64,000 nt of DNA from NCBI RefSeq assembly GCF_009389715.1, contig NC_052399.1:14697646-14761645 (forward strand). The letters run 5' to 3'. Below are positions 41,201 through 52,444 of the stretch, in pieces. The notes below the pieces were generated by a model. It was not told the DNA's origin, made no database searches, and worked only from the letters and a program-made list of their open reading frames with translations. The position numbers were made by a program, and so were the translations under genes. Source of the stretch: Phoenix dactylifera. Lineage: Eukaryota > Streptophyta > Magnoliopsida > Arecales > Arecaceae. The first letter of the stretch is position 1. Each line of letters opens with the position of its first letter.

Positions 41201-44200
41201 GATGTCATTCTACATCAAAGCAACAATAAATGTTTGGATCTGTACATTGACTAAGAACAAAAACCAATCAGCATTTTTGTGATGCAATTAAAAGTGAGAA
41301 CGCAAGTGTTAAATAGAGTGATCAATTTTAAATCAGTGATAGCAGATTATTTGGGTTTCCATATATGCTTCTAGGAAGAGTATACAAGATACAAGGAATA
41401 CTTTTAAGGTTGAATATGTAATGTATAATGGACACAAATGGTAGTTCTAAGGAGGAATGCCGGCCAACCCACCCAACCCCCAACCCTCTCAAATATAAAC
41501 CTTGTCCCAGGGAGGGGAAAAAAAGACCATTCCTGCCCCAAATATTTTATTGGACTCCTCACGCTCCGATCGTTGGCTCAAGGAAGTTACAGATCAAAAG
41601 TTCCACTTCTCATGTTATCTTTTGAATATTAACAAAATTATCCAGTGGGAAGTCCCCCAGCAGTTTTCTATATCGATCAGTAAAACCGTCCCTTCTAAAA
41701 TATTTTTATGTTAGCAAATCACAAAAACAAGACCATAACAGATTTTGATAATATATTACTAGAAATTGAAAGTGTAAGACTATAATCTATAAGGTTGAGT
41801 AGTTTAGTCAAAGTGACTCGGGCTAGCTAGTTTTATCAGCACTGGCAACAATATGAATACATATAGGTTACTTGTTTTGACTGGATTGATCCAATCTAAC
41901 AACATTGCAATTTTTTCCTTATGCATCAACTAGGCTGACCAAAATGATATGAGTTTGCTCGGTACCATAACTAGCAACTTTGTAACTGTCTAATTAAAGG
42001 TAAGCTTACCTCAATCTCAAGGGGCCAATGTGCCATTCGTGGTGCCATCAAAACAATTGGACAAGCACTAGAAACATCACAACTGTAGCCTAGACCGAAA
42101 GCATTATGTCCAAGCAAATATCCAAACTACTATATAAGGGTTAAAGCACCGATAATCATATGCATAACAGTTCTACCAGAATGATGTCATAATGCACATG
42201 ACACGTCTATTAGTGCTAGCACCGCAGTGACAAGGTGTATACCATATGTGCATACAGTACCATATGGAGAGGCAAGCTACCAGTACTTTACCGGAAGATA
42301 TGGTACAGCCTTTATGCCCCGATATGCATCAATACTTAAAATTCTTGCTACTAGTGCTCAATTTTAGGGCCACCTAATTTTCAAATTCAGCAAACTCAAA
42401 TTTTGTTGCATGTACATCGACCCAACTAGACCTTTACAGAACAAAATAGTTGTAACTAGAGGACACTATCAAAATGCCCCATCTCATTTAGTTACAGTAG
42501 AAAGCATCATTCTACTTCTACTCCGATATTTGTATGAGAGCAAGCAATATTTATTGCCAAAGTGCCCTAAAGATGCATCACTTATGAAACACTATAAAAG
42601 CATCTCTTAACTTTATCAGAACCCAAAGCTTATCAAATTATCTCTATCCATCACTTTGTATTACTTATTTTAAAAAAAAAAGAAAGAAAAAATTATATTG
42701 TCTTCGTCAAGATATATCGACTATACACTAATATGTAGTTTTCATTTTCGCTTGCATGTATTTTATTATATTTTGATCCTATTAAATTTAAGCCATGATC
42801 CAAGGAAGCTTTGCCTCCATGTTCCACTTTAGCCTTCAACCCTACCAGTACTTTGGGCGTGCATTAAGAAAAGGGGAAAATGGGGGAAGATAGGGAGAGA
42901 ATGAATTTGAGACTGCAAGAGAGATGGGGTTCACTTAGATTATCTAAAAGAGGGAAAAGATACTGCATCATAGTTAAAAGAGAGAGATGGGCATTTTTTT
43001 CAAAGAAGGAAAAATATCATATTTATGGAACCACGTGTATTTACAATATGGATCCCACAGGGCTTCACTTTTGGAGTCCAACCTCACATGGCCAACTCCA
43101 GGAGTTCCCATTATAATATGGTAGATTTTCATCTATTTAAGTAGCATTTTGATATTCAGAAGCTGCATATGCCACGGTACCTCCTACATCAACAATAAGT
43201 TCATCAATAAAAAGTGTTAACAGATACTAAGTATCATCATTGCTTTAGAACAACAATGACCAGAAATCTATTTTTCACAATAAATACTTAATCTATATTT
43301 GATAAATTTTAATGAAATTTTTAAGCACAATTTTGCTTCTCAATGTCCAACAAGTTGCATTTCGTAGTACATTTTTTAAGCTGCTTCCAAACCAGTAAAA
43401 CAATGTGTAGATTATCTCTCCTCTTCATCACCCACCAATTGCATAGGAAAGAAATGGCTTCTATTTTTGACCATCCCGGCATTAGCCAAATTGGTTCTCT
43501 AGAATGCTGTTCGTTTTCTTAATCTTCAAGAAATATGATCACAACTGTATTACCTGGACACTTATATCCAGCTTCAGAAAAATCTGAGTCAGGTATTGTA
43601 TCAAACACTTGGATACTTATGAAGCTATGACTGTCACTTTTAAAGATTGGAAAGAATGAACTCCTCCAACAATGAGTTTTGGTCCTTCATTTTCGTTTTA
43701 GAAATGAGTATTAATTCTTTTGAATGATTGGTCAAGGATATATGTATTCAAATAACTTGAAAAATATTATTTTCATTTTATCCACAAGTTAAGCTGAAAG
43801 TTTGAATGAGAAATATGTATATTGAAAGACCTTAACAAACAATATCTTTTTAATATATACTTTTAATATTTAATCAAACAATATTAAAGGTATAAATATA
43901 TATAATTTAGTTAATATTGTAATTTATTCTGCAGATCCCCATCTCTTTTTTCCCTCTAGCCAAGTCAAACACTTGGGTACGTATCAGAATCTAATTCTCA
44001 TATCTGTGTCCATGCAACACTAGATAAAAAACACATTAAAATTTGTTAAATTTTAGGGGCTAAGCATAGCAACAAATACTCAAACCGAAGAAAAGAGTTT
44101 TGATGGTGGTCCCATATGCAACTATTTACGAATACTTTCGATAGTCTACTAATTTCTTTATGCAACAGTTAGTTATTTGAGTTCTACTATGAATGTGATA

Positions 44201-47200
44201 GTAATTAGCATTAGTAATAATATACCCCATACATAACACATTCATTTAATTAGGATATAAGACAAAAGGGCATCTGAAAACAAACATATCAGATGAATGA
44301 AATAAAATGTGAAAAACTACAGCAAATTTAGTTATACCTACTTTCAGAGGATGAATAGGGGCAGAAGGAAGATGCTTGAAGAGCCTTAATCCAAGAAACA
44401 TTTCCAGCCGCTTTTGACGAGAACTGTCAATAGCAACATTTTGATATCTTCTCTGAAGAGTGATCTTAACATTCTGTGCTGCTGAGAACGTACTAAACTT
44501 TCCACCCTCATCACTAAATATATTGAGAATATGACTATGCATGGCTTTTGAGCCAGTATAGAGAGTTGCATGGATGTCACCTGCTAGCAGGAAAAGATCA
44601 GCCAGTTGATTTATCGGAGTTAACATTGTTGAACTCTTGAATTGATCAAATGACATATCAAATCTCTTCCAAGGTTTATCCTGGCGTGGAGGCTCCCAGG
44701 TGGTAGTCCGTGTGTTATGATCAATGTAATAAGGCTTTCCTGTAACAGAATCAAAACGTTCCTCCCACCCTGGAGGCAAAGTATCTGTACTTCCACCATA
44801 ATTACCAAAATCTGCATATCTATTCATTGAAGGAAATCCATAAACTGCATCTCTATCAAGAGAGATGCCTAACCGCCTACACTGTTCAACAAAAACTTGA
44901 AGAGCCCCAAAAAAGCTGGCAGCATTTGTTCTATCCAAGGAATCTGCGCAATTGAAACGTATGACCCCATTCTGGAGAGATGTTAGGCAAAATCCACCCT
45001 CAAAGTCATCATTACTGACAGCTAATCCTTTGCATTCCTTGAGCTGCTGCCAAGAAGGAAAATAATTTCCTTCACAAAATCCAATGGTCATTGTGGGTGC
45101 TTTGAGATGTTTCCAGAGCCCCTCAATTGTCTGTTGCTCACCTTTTGATTTTACAGAGGTATGCCAGTCATAATTTATCAACTGAATCCAAGTATGAGGA
45201 AGCTTGCCAGTTGATCTAATATACTTTAGGGAATCTTTAAAATGTTCAACCAAAATTGTTTCTGGCTTTCCTTCCCCATTCCTAAGTAAGTTAATGCATA
45301 CAATAGGAACCAAAGGAGTTTTCTTTTGCCTGACTGCAGTTAGTTCAGATCTTTGAGCACCATATCTCCTACTTAATCTCTCGTAGTACTGGGAACTTCC
45401 TTTGTAAGGATCCTGACCTGAAACATAAATTTCAGCTTCCACAGCAAACTTTAACTCTGCACCCCACCAGATTGGAATAGTTCCCCGTCGCCAGATATAT
45501 GAGCTAAATGGGATGTTTTGTCCAGCCCTCTGGGCAACCCATACAAGCTGCTCACACTCCACTTCATTACCTGTTGTATATACCGTAAGAACCCAACAGG
45601 AAAGCCTTCTAACATAAGATCAACTGCTACAAATTATTAGCATGAAGACTGATTTCGATAAAGAAAACAAATTGTGACAACAAAAAAAGAAGAAAAAGTA
45701 TACCTCACAACCAGATGGCATGCCTTGCACACACACAGGCAATTCAACTACAACTTTGGTAAATGAGATATCAACCCATCAAGGAAGAAAAATAATTTCC
45801 ACTCATTTGGACATTAGCCTTGATTATTAGAGTATATAGCCATCATTCAACAAATCGACTTAAAAGCCAAAAGTTGTAATATTGATAATGGGCAGTTTTT
45901 TTGCCGAAAACAGCTGAGATCATTAAAAAGCCTAATGATAAACTAATCACATCACATACTACAAGGTAAGCAAGAGATCAAAGAAATGAAATTTTTGTAC
46001 ATAACCTACAGAGGTAGTTTAACTAACTAAGAGCTTAAAAAGGCACATAAATTATATTAAAATGCACCAATACTTGTATATAATTACAAGTATTCATATG
46101 TAGCTTTGTAATATAATAACCAAAGTCATTCTAAAAGTGTGTATGGCATCATCCTATGATACTAAATTTGTTCTATTTATTATTTTTGATTTGATATAAA
46201 AATCACAAGTCATACCAAGAAGATTGCGTAATCTATTCTCAAACAGCAGATCTTGGGATGAGAATTCATAAACAAATGTCATTTGTTATAGGATAACCCT
46301 AAAACATGCCATTCAGTGCCATTGAGACTCTGGTGCCGTGAAGCTAGTTGATCTTCACAATCAGTTTCAATCTCCTAGTTCAACTGCCGGATCATCTTTG
46401 AGCATTATTTTCATGCAACTAACCTGGTATATGCACAGCAAAAGATATAAACCAGGAAGTAAAATAGAGCAGAAGTAGTTCCAAAGTTGAAGGAAATAGA
46501 GCAGAAGTAGTTTCAAAGTTGAAGGATTATTTCTGAAATCCTTACAGTGCATCTTAATAACTGCTTCAGAAACCTAACCAGAAACTACCCTAATTTTACA
46601 GCTGGCTCATTCTCTACCACATTCCCAACCTCTGACAAAGCACAAATCCACATTAAGAAAGGTCTCCCATATAGAGAGTTCACTCTATATTCGTTCTCTT
46701 AAAGTCGCCTAGTTGTGGAATACGGTTTCAGATGAATCTTATAAGTCATGAATAGACTTGAGCTCTAGTTTTCAAATATTCCAAAACAATCTGGCTAGAG
46801 CTTGATTAGGAGAGCTAAATAGGAGTGATGGGCCAATTTTGTTTGGGGTAAAATTACCATCCTCTCACAAGCTTTTGCTATTTGGAGTGTTGTGGATGAT
46901 AAATAGCCAATTTGAAATTTTTGCAATAGTGAGGCCAATGCATGTACTATGTATGAATGGTGAATATAGCATGGAATGGTTGTGGCTCAGATGGTCTTTC
47001 CTCTTAGAGGCTAATGGGAATTGCCTCCTTAAATGTGGCACTGTTTTCCCGCCAACTGGGTGGCTAAATGCAAATACGGAAACACTCAAAAGAATTCTTT
47101 GGAAGTAATGTCATCAAAAGAATCAACATAGGTTTCAATTCACAAAAGATCATGTCAAATAGAATAGTAATAAAATGCAGAACAGAAAGATCCAATACAC

Positions 47201-50200
47201 AATTTAGCAAGCGCTACTGTAAATAGATGGATTTAAGAACAGGGTTTTGTATTGCTGTGGAAGTAGTTTGGTAAGAGCGGTCTTCTAGTGTAGATTTTTA
47301 ACCCTCATCTTGCTTTCTCAGGTTATTATGGAAAGAGGCATGGTTCGATATAGATGACACGAACGTATATTGTATAGTGTATAGTATAGTGTATAGTTAG
47401 TGTATAGTTGGATAATGAAGTATGAAGCTTTACAAGCCTTTCATCCAATAACAAAAGGCCATGGCTTCCCCTAAAAATAAATATTGTAATATTGTGAAAA
47501 TCATCATAATAGTTGTAATATCGTAAAATAAATGTTTTCATACATACATGGATGCGTGTTGCCATTCTTAACAGACTAGCATAACCACATTAAATACTTT
47601 TTGGATGTACCAACCATGCATACCAAAAGAACTGAGGAGCTCAATACTCCTAACTTTTATGTCTTGAAGCAGATCAGTAGTTTTGAAGCAGCAGATATTT
47701 TACAGCAGCAAGATATGTGCTGCTGCTTCATTGAAGATTTATGAGCAATTGGCATGTATGGTGTCAGATCATTTTAATACTTAAGTTTGGCATCCAAGTC
47801 TGAGAAGTTATTCCAAACTATAGATAATCTGGCAATAAAGGTGGCATCACCTGTGCTAGAACATGCATTCAATCCTCGGGCCAAATAACGAGTACCAGGA
47901 TGCAATCTACTACGGCGTGCAATTAGAGCAACTGTTCCGCCCTGCTGGCCTGTGCCTCCAATATTTCTGCATTCAGCAAATCCCTGAAAGTAGCACATCT
48001 CTGAGATCATTCATATAAAAACAGTAAATAGATTATAAAGAGAATAGTGCAAGTTGAGCACATAAACAACTAGTCGAGGAAGTGCCACCAGCAACCAGTG
48101 CGGTTCAGCACTGGCAGGGTAAGTTCCTGCTGTGCCAACTTTGGGCACACACTAGCACACATTGGCATGGACTGGCAGGCATTCAGCAGCATGGTATATG
48201 TGATGCCTAGCGGTGCTATACCCTTGGTACTAATTGGACTGTACAACTTTAGTTCATTGAAACCACCTCGTGTTACTTTTTTCTGTTTTGCGCAAAATTT
48301 GCATACATTACATTATCTTGGGTGATAGTCAGGAAGTTTGTTTGTAAAATTTCAACAAGTTTTATGATGACAACCAGCATCAATGCAGCTAAATGGCACC
48401 CATGCTTTTGAATGATCCATCACGCCACATGTAAGCAGCATAGCGTTGTAGGTCTCATCTATTCATGTTAATCAGTAGCCGGTGTAAGCAGCATAGGGTT
48501 GCAGCCTTGTAGGTCTCATCTATTCATGTTAATCAGTAGCCGATTTAAGAGGGAGAAAACATGTAGCAGGCAAAAATTGTGGCTCTCACCATTAGTTTAA
48601 CAATGAGTGATGACAGTGGTTTTAACATAGTTATTTACTTATTTCAACAGATATAGTCAAATATATAACAAAGTAAAGATTCATATACCTGCAGAAGAAT
48701 GACACAATGTTTTGGCAGCCCAATATCTTTAAATGGCTTAGAAAACCAACCATTCCAGACAAACTCATCATCTGGAGTCTGGAAAGTCATACGGCTTGGA
48801 AAGGGCCGCGTAATATCCTTTGTTTCACAGAAGTAGTGTTTTCCATCAATATCAAGCTCAGCCAATTCCTGGATGTTCTTCAGTTCCCCTTTACCTTGGG
48901 GTTGAGGATTTTGAAGTTGAATCTTGATCCACTGACTTTCTGTCACTGTATATACACACCCACCACCAGGAAGATTAGGAATCGTCGCACTCAGCCTTGT
49001 TGCAACCAGAAGTAATCCAACAGTTCCCAGTGCTGCATAACCGAGTATAGCTCTGGCATATGTAGTACTCTTACACAGAAACTTTGATCCATTTATGACA
49101 TAGTTTAAGGCCTCTTCCTCCGAGTTAAAAAGATCATCTCCAATCCTCCCGCTATAACACAATGAACCAGTAGTTGGATCAACATAAATTACTTGGGTGT
49201 CCTGCCTTGTTGACAAGCTGATAATGATATATACTTCACTAGTTTCTAGCACAACAACAAGAACAGAGGTATCCCTTGAACAACAACCTGAAATAAAAAT
49301 CAGAAACCACATGCCTTGAGAATAAAATATATTCAAAATTAGATTGAGTCTCCCATAAGATAAGAAATTAAAAGATAGCATGGGATTTAAGGTTATCCAT
49401 GTGAAATAATGAGGAACACATTCATCATTCATTTCATCAAATTACAAGTCCATGCATATGAATCACATTTGAGGTTACACACTTCGAAGCAGTTTGTTTC
49501 ATCTTGATGGCAGTTTATATTACATTAGCCATCTTTCTAACCTCCTGGAAGCTGGGCAGTGTATACAAGTGAATCAGGTATGCAAGAATATGCAGGGTTT
49601 GAAGCTCCCTTTCAAATTCATAAAAGTGAACCCTTGGATTACCTTTCTAGGCACCAGTATAAGTTCACGATACTAAACTCTTACTTAAAATACAATACAA
49701 AATACCACATATTTTCACAAATTGCTTGTTTGCACGCTTGAGGACTCATCACCATTTGTTTGGTGGGCATTGTATGAAAGTGCCCTCAAAGCAAGGATTC
49801 TAGTATTGCACAAGTTGATTGTGCTGTTACTAGGGAGAATGGAGAACAATCTGAAATCTTCGTCATGACAATGTCATGGCACATAACAGATTTCTTTGCT
49901 TGAATAGGATTAAGGTGCTTCTTGAGATCTACCATCCCACTTAATTGTAGAATGCATATGGTATAGTGTGTATATGTCTACATGAACAAATTGAAAATGA
50001 AGGATATATCACAAAGGTATGATCATCAAAAAAAAAAGGCTTTTTTTACTCTACTCTTCTGTTCATATAACTTGTCAAATATTTTGTCAAAAATCATGAT
50101 CTTTATCTGAACTTGTAAGCAACATATATTAGTTTTGATACTTATTCATAAAAAATGAATAGTGGCTGCAAAAGAGCAAAGTGGGATGTCCGATAAGCTG

Positions 50201-50927
50201 GTGGCCTTAATTGAGTTTTTGACAGGATACTGCTTAGTCGAGAAGATCAAGTTTACTATTCTTGATTCTTTTAGTTCAGCCTTTTTTTTCTGGGTCTCTT
50301 CTGACATGGCAAAATAGCATCAGTTCTAAGTGAAAAATCCTTGTCTGAATCCACTTGAGCCATTGCTTGCGGCACTAGAATCAGGCTACAAGTGGCATAA
50401 ACAAAGATGCTATCTTCTGAAGGAATATGGAAGTTAGTAAACAAGGATTGGTGTTACTGGATTCTTGGTGGGTCGTGAAATAAAGCAGTCTTAATTTAGT
50501 CTACATGACATGTAATCATTTTGTGGAATCACACTAGGGATTTGCTTCTAGATGGCATAGGTATTGTGTTACTTGTGTATGATCAGAACATGACATAGGT
50601 CAGTGAGCTCCTTCAACACAAAGTTACAATAAAATGTGCTAAGACTAAAGAAAGACGTATGATGATGGACCAAATCATTAGTTTTTTTTGCTCTCTTACA
50701 AATATTTCATGCAGTCGATCCTAAATCTTCTTCTTCTTCTTCCATCATACTCACCACATCAACAAAGAATCCAGGCGACTGAGATCTAATAAGAGTTAGC
50801 ATGGATTGGCCCTAAATGGACAACATACACTTCCAAATCTGCAACTACACATATAGAACACATGTGGATGGCAGGCAGCGTGAAATTTATAAAGTTCATT
50901 TCAGAAAGACTTACTAGGTATATCCAT
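16832..50927 (-). CDS. SAC9: SAC9-type phosphoinositide phosphatase (SAC + WW), 13 exons, 1656 aa
   Basis: Exons in transcript order: 50927-50915, 49287-48689, 47983-47851, 45570-44342, 40756-40649, 40518-40348, 33399-33163, 31979-31500, 28168-27344, 23012-22815, 21505-21044, 20951-20718, 17113-16832. Phases agree at every join and give 1656 aa; I recall Arabidopsis SAC9 as about 1630. Exon 4 carries the SAC catalytic motif CADSLDRT (CX5R; Cys about 456, Arg about 462), followed by a WW domain (LPPGWEERF to TTTWEPP, about 513-542). SAC plus WW is diagnostic of SAC9. The long C-terminus has cysteine clusters in exon 9 (CSQCGRKTCSVCC near 1120, CKLCC later). In Arabidopsis SAC9 acts on PI(4,5)P2 in membrane trafficking and stress signalling; that role is carried over by homology. 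The start ATG is in a 13-base exon (MDIP) with a perfect GTAAGT donor and is less certain than the rest. No frame breaks were seen. Confidence 0.93.
17428..17708. mobile_element. hAT-like foldback element, copy 1 (281 bp), SAC9 intron 12
   Basis: The ends are TAAGGTCGG at the left and CCGATCTTG at the right. A perfect 8-bp target duplication, AATGAAAC, lies at 17420-17427 and 17709-17716. The arms share subterminal ACCGGTACGG-type motifs in opposite orientation, with a purine-rich left arm and pyrimidine-rich right arm. No transposase is present. The 8-bp duplication and (T/C)AAGG ends point to hAT. Confidence 0.85.
18946..19457. mobile_element. hAT-like foldback element, copy 2 (512 bp), SAC9 intron 12
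   Basis: The left end is CAAAGTC and the right end is GGACCTTG. A perfect 8-bp duplication, GATACAGG, lies at 18938-18945 and 19458-19465. Inside are short perfect hairpins: TGTTGTGGCA and TGCCACAACA around a four-base loop (about 19197-19220), and a similar CACTGTGGCA/TGCCACAGTG pair at about 19140-19163. Non-coding. It is related to copy 1 by its ends and CCGGTTC-rich arms, but its middle differs. Confidence 0.8.
20205..20240. repeat. (GA)n microsatellite
   Basis: A run of AG dinucleotides, followed by GGAAGAAGGG and GGGA repeats. It lies in SAC9 intron 12. Confidence 0.95.
23620..25200. mobile_element. Rearranged copia-type LTR fragments in SAC9 intron 9
   Basis: The sequence TGGTATCAGAGC, the standard plant primer-binding site matching the 3' end of initiator tRNA-Met, occurs four times: + at 24338-24349, 25065-25076 and 25149-25160, and inverted at 24592-24603. 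Each copy is preceded by CACTTTCAG and an LTR-end segment (AATACCGAAGAACCTAGG). Blocks at about 24415-24575 and 24705-24866 are near-perfect inverted copies, as are the LTR-end segments either side of 24600. The plus-strand block 24309-24384 recurs at 25118-25193. No complete LTR pair or pol gene is present. 23620-24260 is GC-richer and may be leader or LTR from the same element. Confidence 0.7.
24866..25056 (+). pseudogene. Copia polyprotein fragment (GAG-pre-integrase region)
   Basis: About 63 codons read LSDCHYCPTFLLNVISVGLL, then YEISI and MNGQLSNGIYLL. This matches the stretch just before the integrase of Ty1/copia polyproteins. It begins after a stop and ends directly at a primer-binding-site repeat (25065), so it was joined to LTR-derived sequence by rearrangement. 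Not functional. Confidence 0.6.
25902..25920. repeat. G19 homopolymer
   Basis: Nineteen consecutive G on the plus strand in SAC9 intron 9, preceded by an A/G-rich stretch. The length may be uncertain because of sequencing. It could form a G-quadruplex on the non-template side for plus-strand reading. Confidence 0.9.
28645..29060. mobile_element. Inverted-repeat DNA element in SAC9 intron 8 (MULE/MITE-like)
   Basis: The left arm begins AAAATTACAAAAACCCC and continues with a TAGTTTGTAAAAGC...TTACACCC segment. Reverse-complemented, the right arm reads AAAATTACAAAAATC, then TTAGGGGTAAATTGC and a TAGTTTGAAAAAC segment. The arms match imperfectly over about 80 bases around a unique core. I could not find a clear target duplication, so the superfamily is open. 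Confidence 0.5.
29831..30166. mobile_element. Stowaway-like inverted-repeat element in SAC9 intron 8
   Basis: A segment with TTATAAATGGGACAGAGTAA then TCCTTGTTGT at about 29873-29905 recurs in inverted form at about 30088-30128 (TTATAAATGAGACAAAGTAG, TCCTTGTTGT). Flanking TCCTCTTTTT/AAAAAGAGGG segments extend the inverted repeat. The GGGACAGAGTA core resembles plant Stowaway/Tc1-mariner MITEs. The boundary and the TA duplication are not certain. Confidence 0.45.
30420..30437. repeat. C18 homopolymer
   Basis: Eighteen C on the plus strand (G on the SAC9 sense strand) in intron 8, followed by CCCGCCCGCC-type sequence. Confidence 0.9.
31299..31405. repeat. Tandem duplication of about 52 bp
   Basis: Two adjacent copies of a unit containing AAGTCACTTAAACAACA and TATATACTC(A/G)GAATG in SAC9 intron 8. 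Confidence 0.85.
36384..37035. repeat. Tandem duplication of about 325 bp in SAC9 intron 6
   Basis: Copy A (about 36384-36709) and copy B (about 36710-37035) share ACAACCCATC, CCTTTGC..ATACTAGCTATC and GAATTGACTTGAAGTTGTTT in the same order. A third, partial copy (TAACCT..ATTGATCTCAA) follows at about 37698-37800, immediately after the inserted foldback element 37071-37676. This suggests the element landed in a third unit. Confidence 0.7.
37071..37676. mobile_element. hAT-like foldback element, copy 3 (606 bp), SAC9 intron 6
   Basis: A large imperfect palindrome centred near 37370. The left arm is purine-rich (GAGAGAGAGCGCAGGG) and leads into GCGGAGGCCG and CGGGTTTTTATTTTGGGG. The right arm gives the same blocks in reverse, with a CTCTCTCTTT stretch. 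Ends are CATGGT and AGCTTG. An 8-bp duplication, GTTCAAAC, lies at 37063-37070 and 37677-37684. It is GC-rich against an AT-rich intron. Frames of 60-116 codons across it come from the palindrome and are not genes. Confidence 0.8.
38546..39016. mobile_element. hAT-like foldback element, copy 4 (471 bp), SAC9 intron 6
   Basis: The ends are TAAGGTCCG and CCGACCTTG. A perfect 8-bp duplication, TCTTAAAT, lies at 38538-38545 and 39017-39024. It is a foldback centred near 38790 with GAAAGAGAGAACGAGCG in the left arm and CTCTCTCTCC in the right. It is closely similar in order to copies 1 and 3 and lies only 0.9 kb from copy 3. Non-coding. Confidence 0.85.
39696..39803. repeat. Tandem duplication of about 53 bp
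   Basis: Two nearly identical units (ACAAGGTGAAGAT..CCAAAAAGCT, ATATCAATATCTGG) in SAC9 intron 6. Confidence 0.9.
48427..48541. repeat. Tandem duplication of about 57 bp
   Basis: GTAAGCAGCATAG(C/G)GTTG, then GTAGGTCTCATCTATTCATG and AATCAGTAGCCG, is repeated in SAC9 intron 2 territory... specifically just downstream of exon 2 on the minus strand, between 47984 and 48688. Confidence 0.85.
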
Positions 50928-51260
50928 ATCTGCCAGTAGCCACCGGCGAGTAGACTTCAGGCTACAGAATTACCCACTTGGAGTTTGATAACCACTAACT
51001 TCTAGGATCAATCAGAGGCATGGAATCTGCATTAAAGAAAAGACATTGAATTCTAAAATTATATGCCTGTAAAATTCCAATCGCAGTGTCTAAATCTGTA
51101 GTTATTACAAAATTAATAAACGGGATAAAATAGCAAAAACAAAAAAGGTGGAGTTCATATCAAAGCAAGGAAGACTAATATAGAACAAAATCAGGCAAGA
51201 AAGAACTACACCAATTGCACCAACAAACAGGAGAATATGAGAAGTTAATCAGATCTCCTG

Positions 51261-51446
51261 CAAGACGCTTTCTTGATGACACCAAGATTGTGTCGGATTG
51301 GTGGATATCAAAGAAATTGTTTTTTAAGGATGATTTCAGATAAGTTTGGCTGCAAAACTGTTTCTTGATCACACCAAGATTGTATTTGATCGGTGAACGT
51401 CGAACGAATTGTTTTTTAAAGATGATTTTCACAGAAGTTTAGCTGC
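51261..51446. repeat. Tandem duplication of about 93 bp upstream of SAC9 exon 1
   Basis: Two diverged copies contain TTTCTTGAT.ACACCAAGAT and AATTGTTTTTTAA.GATGAT. They lie between the start codon (50927) and the GC-rich promoter-like block at 51480-51950, so they probably sit in a leader intron. Confidence 0.8.
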
Positions 51447-51479
51447 TACGAGATGGGCATGGATTGCGACGAGGTGGCA

Positions 51480-51960
51480 TCAGAGCAGATCTTGCGCGAA
51501 TCTTGCTTGATACGAGCCCTTGTGATGGTAAATAGAGACAACAGGATCCGGACGAGTCCGTCGACCCGATTCAGGTTGAGGATGGAAGGAGAAGGGTATG
51601 CTTTCATCCTTAAATCTCACCACCACCTCCGATCTATCTGCCGGCAGCCCTAGGATCCGCCAAGGTACACCGATCGCCGCCGCCGACGCCGCCGCGGCAA
51701 GCCCGAGATCCGGGATGGTAGGAGGAGGCGGTGCCGGGCGGCGGAAAGACAGGGAAGAGAGGAAAGGACGGAGGTGGGAAGGGGTTCGAGAATAGGATTT
51801 CAAGAAAGGAAAAAGAAGGAAAAGAAAGCGAGGAGTACCGTCTTCGTAGGTGGTGCCCAGGCTTCAACCTAACCTCTGGCGAGGGAAGACCGCCGGTCTC
51901 GGCTCCACCGCGCACCCGGCTACCCTCCGCTGGATAGCTGTTTATTGGCCTTTTGGACAC
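51480..51960 (-). promoter_or_regulatory. Candidate SAC9 promoter and leader exon
   Basis: The only GC-rich, CpG-rich block upstream of the SAC9 start. On the minus strand it carries CT-rich and GCC/GGC runs typical of plant leaders, and a donor GGTGGTG|GTGAGA at about 51621. A leader intron from there to an acceptor at about 50930 (CTGGCAG) would bring it to the ATG at 50927. No TATA box was recognised. This is inference from composition and splice consensus. Confidence 0.4.
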
Positions 51961-51975
51961 TCCTTCACGGTCTCG

Positions 51976-52004
51976 CCAAGTTTTTTTTTTTTTTTTTTTT
52001 TTTT
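51976..52004. repeat. Poly-T run
   Basis: A run of about 25 or more T on the plus strand (poly-A on the minus strand), just outside the GC-rich block upstream of SAC9. Confidence 0.9.
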
Positions 52005-52199
52005 GGCACATCACGATCTCGCCTCTTTGATTTCCATCTCTAGCGGATCGCCGTGGAATTAACCTGGTTTCCTCTCCTAGTTATGCTTCGACATGTCAAC
52101 AGAATTCTTCTCGCGGTTGCGAGTTTGGGACCCGTGAGACGCGCAGTTTGGATAAAAACGCGTTTGTTAAGTAATTTTCCGTTCTTATTGCACTCTTAC

Positions 52200-52354
52200 C
52201 TCCGTGGAGTCTAGCTTACCCGCGGCTGTATGATTCGTGCTACCCATGTACCATCCAACATACTTCGGGGTTATGATTCACCCCTACCTGTCTCATCGGT
52301 TCTTGGCCGCTGAGACCCATGATTTGGAAACACGAGCGCCCGTGTGTGTGTGTC

Positions 52355-52444
<90 letters not shown>

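Noticed and set aside
49288..49432. Methionine at 49432 as the SAC9 start
   Set aside because: The stretch 49432-49288 is intron-like, ends in a strong acceptor (TTTTATTTCAG), and its peptide is unlike SAC9 N-termini. The 50927 exon joins in phase.
51175..51432. 85-codon minus-strand frame
   Set aside because: It translates a tandem duplication; the repeated peptide reflects DNA duplication, not a protein repeat.
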